Origin: a virus
DNA: 23,327 bases
IMG/VR virus record: IMGVR_UViG_3300027963_000351
Coordinates: 1 to 23,327 of that record
Direction: 5' to 3' (one strand)
Notes under the pieces: model-generated
Told to the model about the DNA's origin: nothing
Databases searched by the model: none
The model's input: only the letters and a program-made list of their open reading frames with translations
Position numbers and translations under genes: made by a program
Shown here: in pieces, positions 18,287 to 23,327 of the stretch
How the letters are laid out: each line of letters opens with the position of its first letter
Position numbering within the stretch: position 1 is the stretch's first letter

Positions 18287-18610
18287 ATGGCATTAACAGT
18301 TCGTAAGGGTAAACCCAATCGTCACGAAAAAATCACTCAGGTTATGTTGAGTGGCAAACCAGTAACACCATCAGAAATTGGTGAAGTGTTTAGAGGTACT
18401 GACCAAGAGGCGGTATTATATCGTTTATCAACCAATATCTACAACATTCGTAAGGATGGTGGTATTGTGAAGGTAATCAAAGATGGTCGCAAAGTTCAAG
18501 CGTACCAATTGGTCAATCATACAGAGTTCGATAAGAACGGTCGTTATGTTGGCAAACCAGCAGCACCTGCAACACCTAAAGTTGCACCTGCGCAAACAGT
18601 CACAGTCTAA
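18287..18610 (+). CDS. Winged-helix-like DNA-binding protein (candidate regulator)
   Basis: 107 residues; GAAAGGA lies about eight bases before the ATG. ITQVMLSGKPVTPSEIGEVF (16-35) and YRLSTNIYNIRKDGGIVKVIKDGRKVQAYQL (about 46-76) fit a helix-turn-helix followed by a beta-wing, a small winged-helix domain. The C-terminus is a low-complexity Ala/Pro/Lys tail (KPAAPATPKVAPAQTVTV). It could bind the repeated AGTATT/AATACT operators in this window, although nothing directly links the two. Resembles small phage regulators or accessory DNA-binding proteins. Confidence 0.72.
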   Translation: MALTVRKGKPNRHEKITQVMLSGKPVTPSEIGEVFRGTDQEAVLYRLSTNIYNIRKDGGIVKVIKDGRKVQAYQLVNHTEFDKNGRYVGKPAAPATPKVAPAQTVTV

Positions 18611-18619
18611 GGTGATATT

Positions 18620-18907
18620 ATGAGAGATAGATTCGATTTCGAACAACAACTAATCAACACTTGGGGCATTCTTGACGAAATTAAAGAATTAGACAAGAAT
18701 GTTTTAGAAGGTAAACTTGATGGCAGTAAAATGACATTAGATGAGATTGCCAATTATTTGGCCGGACTTGAATCTATCTATGGTATGAAGTTCGAACAAC
18801 TATGGCACGATTTTGAAAATGTGTTTATGGACATTGTACGTGAAAACAAAATATTGGCTGATGAAATTATTTCATTACGCCAACAATTAATTGCGAAAGA
18901 TAAATGA
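18620..18907 (+). CDS. Conserved T4-like small helical protein
   Basis: 95 residues. RFDFEQQLINTWGILDEIKEL, the acidic middle and IANYLAGLESIYGMKFEQLWHDFENV form a family I remember in T4-like aquatic phages; function unknown. All-helical, with a final EIISLRQQLIAKDK coiled-coil-like segment. Overlaps the next gene by ATGA. Confidence 0.8.
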   Translation: MRDRFDFEQQLINTWGILDEIKELDKNVLEGKLDGSKMTLDEIANYLAGLESIYGMKFEQLWHDFENVFMDIVRENKILADEIISLRQQLIAKDK

Positions 18908-19125
18908 TGAAATACGTTGCTAAACCCAGTTTGTTTAATAACAATGGTATGAAAGAGTTTGAATCTGCCTTAGATGCGGTTCTATACTTGAATGAGAAAC
19001 TGTCAGACAAGAATGTTAAACCAGAGTTAGACTATGTTTATATTGCACCTAGGACCTCTCCAAAGCACCTTAAACACGCTGTGGAAGACTATGTGAACAT
19101 TGGTAAGTTAATTTGTATTGCTTAA
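18904..19125 (+). CDS. Small hypothetical protein
   Basis: 73 residues; two consecutive ATGs, of which the first overlaps the previous stop. The sequence has an N-terminal KYVAKPSLFNNNGMKEFESALDAVLYLNEKLSD helix and a strand LDYVYIAP, then a helix containing KHLKHAVEDYVN. No family recognised. AGGAG for the next gene lies just after its stop. Confidence 0.72.
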   Translation: MMKYVAKPSLFNNNGMKEFESALDAVLYLNEKLSDKNVKPELDYVYIAPRTSPKHLKHAVEDYVNIGKLICIA

Positions 19126-19137
19126 AGGAGAAACAAT

Positions 19138-19521
19138 ATGGCAATATGGTCAATTAAACCATCATGGAAAAAATCAATCATTGAACGTAATTACTTCTCC
19201 AAAGATGGTAATACGGTCATGGTTGAAACTGGATGGCGATGGGGTGAATTCACTTGTGAAACAGAAGGTGATTCTGAACCAGAAATCACATCAGGTACAG
19301 ACCTCTACAACTGTGATTATGAAGTTGAAATGGTTGAACTAAATGATGGTTGTTGGGAAGAACACGATTTTGATGATTGTGATGAAGAAACAACTGAATG
19401 GTTGGAAAACTTCTTTGAAGAAGGCAATTCATATCTCGACCTTGAAGAACATGGTTGGACTATGGATGAATGTGAAATGATTTTGGATTGTGATCCAGAG
19501 TTTGAAAAACTGGAAGATTAA
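19138..19521 (+). CDS. Conserved acidic T4-like protein
   Basis: 127 residues with AGGAG seven bases upstream. MAIWSIKPSWKKSIIERNYFSKDG followed by MVETGWRWGEF is a recurrent opening in proteins of T4-like phages (unknown function). From residue 40 on the protein is extremely acidic (ELNDGCWEEHDFDDCDEETTEWLENFFEEG), with several cysteines; DNA mimicry or metal binding are possibilities only. Confidence 0.8.
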   Translation: MAIWSIKPSWKKSIIERNYFSKDGNTVMVETGWRWGEFTCETEGDSEPEITSGTDLYNCDYEVEMVELNDGCWEEHDFDDCDEETTEWLENFFEEGNSYLDLEEHGWTMDECEMILDCDPEFEKLED

Positions 19522-19522
19522 A

Positions 19523-19783
19523 ATGAAATATATTTTGTTATGTTCTGTTATATCTTTGGCTGCTTGTACCTCCACACCAAAATTGGTGGAGTTTGAGGGA
19601 CCAAAAGCCTTAGATAGAACAGATGTGATTAAAGGTCATAAAGACTGCCATGAAGCAGGTTTACGACCTAATGTTGAATACTTGGTACAAAAGACATCCA
19701 ATGGTAAGGTGTTGGTACCAGTTAATGTGCATTGTGAACAATATCAGACTAAAGGATTCTTGGGATACCCCGAGAAACGTTAA
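19523..19783 (+). CDS. Small lipoprotein
   Basis: 86 residues from ATG 19523. The N-terminus MKYILLCSVISLAAC is a signal peptide with a lipobox (LAAC; Cys15), so the mature protein is lipid-anchored in the host envelope. The rest contains two further cysteines (KDCHEAG and VHCEQ) that could form a disulfide and a GKVLVPVNVHC strand. Small phage lipoproteins often act in superinfection exclusion or lysis (outer-spanin type), but this one is not recognised. An in-frame TTG at 19490 would bury the signal peptide. Confidence 0.78.
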   Translation: MKYILLCSVISLAACTSTPKLVEFEGPKALDRTDVIKGHKDCHEAGLRPNVEYLVQKTSNGKVLVPVNVHCEQYQTKGFLGYPEKR

Positions 19784-19785
19784 TC

Positions 19786-20166
19786 ATGGAACTATTTGAT
19801 AATTTGGCATCGTTAGGTTTAACACCTAAAGTTTTACAGATAATTATTATATCTGTAGTTGTTATTTTCTTTGTTGGTATGTTTTGGAAGTTTATTCTAA
19901 TTGGTTCAGCGGTAGCCTTCTGCGTGTTTGCATTGACATTACCATCAACGGCAAAAGATAAACCAAAACAAGAACAAGTCATTGAAGAAAAACAAGAACA
20001 AATAATGACTGATGAACAAATGTATATTGAAGATTGTTTGAGTTTAACAGACTACACTAAAGCACAATGTAAGGCATTATGGAATGACCGTGAAGCCGAA
20101 TCAAAGAAGATGGTGTGGCGTGAAGACTTCACAACAAAAACATTGAAAGTACGTAATGGAACTTAA
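19786..20166 (+). CDS. Membrane protein with long charged C-terminus
   Basis: 126 residues. Two adjacent hydrophobic stretches (about 17-33 and 36-53, with WKF between) make a membrane hairpin; a Lys/Glu/Gln-rich helix (KDKPKQEQVIEEKQEQ) and a soluble tail with paired cysteines (DCLSLTDYTKAQCKALWNDREAES) follow. The CxxxxxxYTKAQCxALWxDREAE region recalls small T4-like phage proteins. It could be a spanin or inner-membrane partner of the lipoprotein just upstream, which is an inference from adjacency. It overlaps the next gene by 11 bases. Confidence 0.7.
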   Translation: MELFDNLASLGLTPKVLQIIIISVVVIFFVGMFWKFILIGSAVAFCVFALTLPSTAKDKPKQEQVIEEKQEQIMTDEQMYIEDCLSLTDYTKAQCKALWNDREAESKKMVWREDFTTKTLKVRNGT

Positions 20167-20395
20167 AGAAGATAAACTGAGAACAGTTGTGGACTCATTG
20201 GATAAAATGTTAGACACAACTTGTTTTGAATATGAAATACCACCATTGTCCATGTGTGGTATTCTTTTAGCAAGAATGGTACATTTATGTAGAATGTTAT
20301 CATTGGAAGAAGATTTGGCTAAATTAATGATAAGTATAAGTGAAAGTATCGTAAATAAAGAATTGGAACAACCTGATTTGAAGAACCTACATTAG
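20156..20395 (+). CDS. Small helical hypothetical protein
   Basis: 79 residues; no Shine-Dalgarno, start lies inside the previous gene. KLRTVVDSLDKMLDTTCF, then MCGILLARMVHLCRMLSLEEDLAKLMISISESI: two to three helices with two cysteines. Unrecognised. Last gene of the 18222-20395 unit. Confidence 0.72.
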   Translation: MELKEDKLRTVVDSLDKMLDTTCFEYEIPPLSMCGILLARMVHLCRMLSLEEDLAKLMISISESIVNKELEQPDLKNLH

Positions 20396-20414
20396 TGTTG
20401 TTGTTTTACAACAC
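20395..20414 (+). promoter_or_regulatory. GTGTTGT/ACAACAC inverted repeat
   Basis: Seven-base perfect inverted arms (20395-20401 and 20408-20414) with a six-base T-rich centre, 15 bases before the -35 at 20430. Similar GTTGT/ACAAC elements occur at 1732-1747 and 8463-8478. No T-run follows, so a simple terminator is unlikely. Confidence 0.5.
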
Positions 20415-20429
20415 AACTGCAATTAATGC

Positions 20430-20457
20430 TTGACATATTATGTGGTTGTGTTATAAT
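20430..20457 (+). promoter_or_regulatory. Sigma70-type promoter for phosphoesterase operon
   Basis: TTGACA (20430-20435), 16-base spacer, TATAAT (20452-20457). The ATG at 20483 follows with only a weak GAAAG upstream. Confidence 0.87.
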
Positions 20458-20482
20458 GGTATTTTAGAAAGCAGAATTACAA

Positions 20483-21418
20483 ATGAAAATAGCACTTGCA
20501 TCAGATATTCACCTCGAATTTGGTGATATCAATTTACAAAATACTGATAACGCCGAGGTTTTAATCCTTGGTGGTGATATTTGCGTTGCTGAAGATATTG
20601 TTGCAACCAATTCTTTTAGTCAAGCACGTAGTGAAAGAATTACTAATTTTTTCAAACGTTGTTCTTTCCAATTTCCCCATGTTGTATACATTATGGGTAA
20701 CCACGAGCATTACGAAGGTGACTTTGCTAAGAGTGCCAATATACTCAAATCAATGTTACAATCTAATGCATTGAGCAATGTGTATTTGCTTGAGAAAGAA
20801 ACCAAAAAGATTGGTGATGTTACATTCATTGGTGGTACATTGTGGACAGATATGAATAGAGAAGATAGTATGACTATGCATCATGTTGGTCATAGAATGA
20901 ATGATTTTCGTTGTGTGAAGAATGGTAATCGTATGGTTACTCGTACTGTTCCAATTTATGAACTAAATCCAAACTATACCGAAGATGGTAAGAATGGTGG
21001 TAAGTATGCACAAAACGAAGCTGGCTTTAATATCAGGATTGGTGAAAAGAAAAAACAAGAACCTGGTCATTTTTCACCAGAAGATGCCGTGGTCGAATAC
21101 AAGAAAATGGTTCAATTCATTCAAACTATAATTGAAGGTAAGAATGATGAGAAGTTTGTTGTAGTTGGTCACCATGCACCTTCAAGATTGTCTACACATC
21201 CTCGTTATAAGCGTGATGTGTTGATGAATGGTGCATATAGTTCCTCATTAGATGAATATATACTTGACCACCCACAAATTAAATTGTGGACACATGGACA
21301 TACCCATGAAGATTTTGATTACATGATTGGTTCAACCCGTATCGTTTGTAATCCCCGTGGTTATGATGGTTACGAAAAACGTGCTGATAATTTTGAATTG
21401 AAATTCATGGAGATATGA
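20483..21418 (+). CDS. Calcineurin-like metallophosphoesterase
   Basis: 311 residues. All metal-site motifs of the superfamily are present: D8-x-H10, GGD32, GNH74E, GH230H and H271-G-H273-T-H275. The middle (about 115-200) is an insert with a Met/His stretch TMHHVGHRMN. Such enzymes hydrolyse phosphomono- or diesters using two metal ions; phage members include phosphatases and nucleases, so the substrate cannot be told from sequence. The stop overlaps an ATG, but the next gene probably begins at 21421. Confidence 0.85.
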   Translation: MKIALASDIHLEFGDINLQNTDNAEVLILGGDICVAEDIVATNSFSQARSERITNFFKRCSFQFPHVVYIMGNHEHYEGDFAKSANILKSMLQSNALSNVYLLEKETKKIGDVTFIGGTLWTDMNREDSMTMHHVGHRMNDFRCVKNGNRMVTRTVPIYELNPNYTEDGKNGGKYAQNEAGFNIRIGEKKKQEPGHFSPEDAVVEYKKMVQFIQTIIEGKNDEKFVVVGHHAPSRLSTHPRYKRDVLMNGAYSSSLDEYILDHPQIKLWTHGHTHEDFDYMIGSTRIVCNPRGYDGYEKRADNFELKFMEI

Positions 21419-21420
21419 GA

Positions 21421-21702
21421 ATGAAGATTGTAATTAATTCCGAATATGGTGGATTTGGTTTGTCTGATGAAGCCATGACAGAATATAAAAAACGTGCCGG
21501 TATCACCGACTCCGATTTTTGGATATGGGAAATCCCTCGGGATTGCCCACATCTAATTGAAATGGTTGAAGAAGGTGGTACCGATGTGAATGACCGTTTT
21601 TCATTTTTGAAGGTTGTGGAAATTCCAGATGATGTAGACTGGGAAATTTGTGAGTATGACGGCATGGAGTGGGTCGCCGAAAAACATAGAACTTGGAGTT
21701 AA
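21421..21702 (+). CDS. Conserved phage protein (INSEYGGFGLSDEAM family)
   Basis: 93 residues. Start 21421 is favoured over the ATGA-overlapping 21415 because GGAG (21409-21412) is too near the latter. KIVINSEYGGFGLSDEAMTEY, RDCPHLIEMVEE and IPDDVDWEICEYDGMEWVAEKHRTW define a small protein found across many phages and some plasmids; function unknown. An alpha/beta fold is likely. Confidence 0.82.
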   Translation: MKIVINSEYGGFGLSDEAMTEYKKRAGITDSDFWIWEIPRDCPHLIEMVEEGGTDVNDRFSFLKVVEIPDDVDWEICEYDGMEWVAEKHRTWS

Positions 21703-21704
21703 TC

Positions 21705-22052
21705 ATGGGAATGTTTGACAATATACAATACAAAGACAAATGGTATCAAACTAAAGATACACCCAACCAAGCATTAGATAACTTTAAGATAGAGGCTGAC
21801 CAAGAATCAGGTCATGAATATCTTTGGGAAGAAAAGTATGATGCTGAATGGGTAAATGAACCTGATGTTTTTCTAGGTGGATTTTTAAAACATTCTAATG
21901 AACGTTGGGTTCGTTCTGATGACTTTGACGGCAAAATTATATTCTATATGCCATTTACTAATGATGAAGGTAAGAGAGTATGGCATGAGTATCATGCTTT
22001 GTTTATGAATGGTAAGATGATTAAGATTGAGGATAGGACAAAAGATGAATAA
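21705..22052 (+). CDS. Conserved phage protein (MGMFDNIQYKDKWYQTKDTP family)
   Basis: 115 residues. Start 21705 has GGAG (21695-21698) six bases upstream. MFDNIQYKDKWYQTKDTPNQALDNFKIE is a recognised opening of a beta-rich small protein in phages of the T4-like group and others, with function unknown. The body reads as strands with aromatic residues (YLWEEKYDAEWV; FDGKIIFYMPF). Overlaps the epimerase gene by eight bases. Confidence 0.8.
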   Translation: MGMFDNIQYKDKWYQTKDTPNQALDNFKIEADQESGHEYLWEEKYDAEWVNEPDVFLGGFLKHSNERWVRSDDFDGKIIFYMPFTNDEGKRVWHEYHALFMNGKMIKIEDRTKDE

Positions 22053-22884
22053 AATATTAATAACAGGCAGTTCAGGTTACATTGGTCGCCATCTGGCGGC
22101 CTTGTTGGCTGTGTATGAAGATGATTACCATTTAACAGGTGTTGATAAAATGTGGCGTAAGCAATTATGCCATGAATTCATTGGTCAAAATATTTTAGAA
22201 AACTCGGAGATTACAGGTAAATATGATACAGTTATCCATTTGGCTGGATTGGTTAATGTTGGTATGTCTATGCAGGCACCAATGGATTATTATCGCAATA
22301 ATGTTATTGGCACCTTAAATATGTTGGAGAAAGTTGATTATAATCATTTCATCTTTGCTTCTACTGGTGCTGCCACAGATCCTGCCAGTCCATATGGTAT
22401 GTCAAAATTTGTTGCTGAACAATTAGTTCGCCAGTATTGTAAATTGAATAACAAGAAATGTACAATATTCAGATTCTATAATGTGATTGGTTCTGCTGGT
22501 TATGAACCAACCAATGTGGATGGTCTAATGTATAATCTAATGAAAGCCAAAGAGACTGGTTTATTTCATCTGTATGGTATTGATTATGATATGTTGCCTG
22601 ATGGTTCTGCTATCAGAGATTATCTCCATGTTACTGAAGTATGTCAAGCAATTAAGTTTGCTGTTGATACACCAACATCCAATTCTTTGATTGAAAACCT
22701 AGGACATGGTAAGGGACATTCTGTATTAGAAATGGTGAATGCATTTAAGAAAGCAAACAACTGTGATTTTGGTGTAAAGATTATGCAACGCCGTGAAGGT
22801 GACGTTGCAAAAACTGTATTGGATGATGTATCAACATATATGCCATTGGCCAATATTACAATAGAAGAAATGTTAAAGATATGA
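22045..22884 (+). CDS. NAD-dependent epimerase/dehydratase, GalE-like
   Basis: 279 residues from ATG 22045 (AGGA 22034-22037). N-terminal Rossmann motif G8-SS-G11-YI-G14; catalytic Y117-GMS-K121 with S106/T107 upstream; RDYLHVTEVCQAI near 202-214 as in UDP-glucose 4-epimerase. It is shorter than typical GalE (about 335), mostly because the C-terminal region is reduced, and the NAD-motif glycine spacing is normal. It probably modifies nucleotide sugars for host or phage glycans during infection; the substrate is not determinable. The stop overlaps the next ATG. Confidence 0.82.
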   Translation: MNKILITGSSGYIGRHLAALLAVYEDDYHLTGVDKMWRKQLCHEFIGQNILENSEITGKYDTVIHLAGLVNVGMSMQAPMDYYRNNVIGTLNMLEKVDYNHFIFASTGAATDPASPYGMSKFVAEQLVRQYCKLNNKKCTIFRFYNVIGSAGYEPTNVDGLMYNLMKAKETGLFHLYGIDYDMLPDGSAIRDYLHVTEVCQAIKFAVDTPTSNSLIENLGHGKGHSVLEMVNAFKKANNCDFGVKIMQRREGDVAKTVLDDVSTYMPLANITIEEMLKI

Positions 22885-23051
22885 GTGACGGCGGAAAAGG
22901 GTCTAAACAAAGACCTACTGATTTCGAAAAGTTTAGTGACAACTATGACCAGATATTTGGTAAGAAAGATAAACTAATCTTACCAATGCCTGGAACTATC
23001 GGATCGGCCAAAGTAGTATTCAAAGAAAAAGCTAAACAGGAAAAGAAATGA
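22881..23051 (+). CDS. Small conserved phage protein (GKGSKQRP...IFGK family)
   Basis: 56 residues. MSDGGKGSKQRPTDFEKFSDNYDQIFGKK is the hallmark of a short family I recall in many phages; it may bind nucleic acid given the basic GKGS..RP opening and Lys-rich end, but function is unknown. ATGA overlaps at both ends. Confidence 0.8.
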   Translation: MSDGGKGSKQRPTDFEKFSDNYDQIFGKKDKLILPMPGTIGSAKVVFKEKAKQEKK

Positions 23052-23327
23052 AAGTATACAAAAGTAATTACCGCCATCATTGGATTTCTCCGTATATAAT
23101 ACTGGAGAAAGTTTTCTTTTGGCGTGAGATTGATTATGATGAACCATTGATTGAGAAATGGGCTGACCGTTTGTTGCCTTTTTCTAAGGCATATCAGGCG
23201 GTTATGGATTTCATTCATCCAAAAATTGATTATGTAAAGATTGACCGTTATGATACATGGTCAATGGATCATACATTGGCTGATATCATTCTGCCTATGT
23301 TGAAACAGTTGAATGCTGAGAAACATG
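23048..23327 (+). CDS. Conserved T4-like protein, 3' end outside window
   Basis: 93 codons are visible and the frame is open at the right edge. KVYKSNYRHHWISPYIILEKVFFWREIDYDE, WADRLLPFSKA, IDYVKIDRYDTWSMDHTLADIILPMLKQL is a conserved small protein of T4-like aquatic phages of unknown function. ATGA overlap with the preceding gene. Confidence 0.82.
   Translation, partial: MKVYKSNYRHHWISPYIILEKVFFWREIDYDEPLIEKWADRLLPFSKAYQAVMDFIHPKIDYVKIDRYDTWSMDHTLADIILPMLKQLNAEKH

Overview
The window looks like part of the genome of a lytic tailed phage of the T4-like (marine/freshwater myovirus) type. The evidence is a T4-type RNase H fragment at the left edge, a conserved neighbour I recall from T4-like cyanophages (DUF6433-like), a CobS/CobT-like pair, a GroES-like co-chaperonin, Api92-like proteins, a MazG-like protein, a calcineurin-like phosphoesterase, and dozens of tightly packed small ORFs joined by ATGA or TAATG overlaps. 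The DNA is AT-rich. A Gram-negative host is suggested by a small lipoprotein gene and by many sigma70-type promoters. There are no structural, packaging, tRNA, CRISPR or transposon genes here.

Layout. 1-1690: RNase H, DUF6433-like protein, a degenerate nucleotidyltransferase and a basic small protein. 1755-5464: a promoter, then small genes, a large HExxH plus von Willebrand A (CobT-like) protein, a MazG-like protein and a membrane peptide. 5481-8384: GroES-like gene, first Api92-like gene, one small gene on the minus strand (6926-6756), then a divergent run of small genes. 8385-9617: a gene-poor, structure-rich, relatively GC-rich regulatory stretch with three promoters, a basic Ala-rich protein, an RNA-hairpin field and a 38-residue peptide made of two repeats. 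9618-11301: small acidic genes separated by hairpins and promoters, ending in the second Api92-like gene. 11351-13212: a Gp88/DUF7227-like gene followed by small genes, with a complete hammerhead ribozyme (12322-12374) between two of them. 13239-16640: an AAA+ ATPase and small genes including membrane peptides and a SWIM zinc-finger protein. 16644-18238: small genes leading into the CobS-like AAA+ ATPase. 18222-20395: a winged-helix-like protein, small conserved genes, a lipoprotein and a membrane protein. 20430-23327: phosphoesterase, two conserved small proteins, a GalE-like epimerase, and two conserved T4-like small proteins, the last cut by the window edge.

How it works together. Almost everything reads left to right in short operons, each headed by a strong promoter with a near-perfect TATAAT box and either TTGACA or, repeatedly, TTGCCA as the -35 box. 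Several of these promoters carry an inverted repeat built on AGTATT/AATACT just upstream of the -35, which suggests a shared phage or host regulator. CobS-like ATPase and CobT-like VWA protein probably form a AAA+/VWA machine. The hammerhead ribozyme is the most striking element: its core, three stems and GTC cleavage site are all present, and it begins at the base after a stop codon, so it should cut the polycistronic message between two small genes. Function calls rest on motifs seen in the translations and on family knowledge from memory; no database search was possible.
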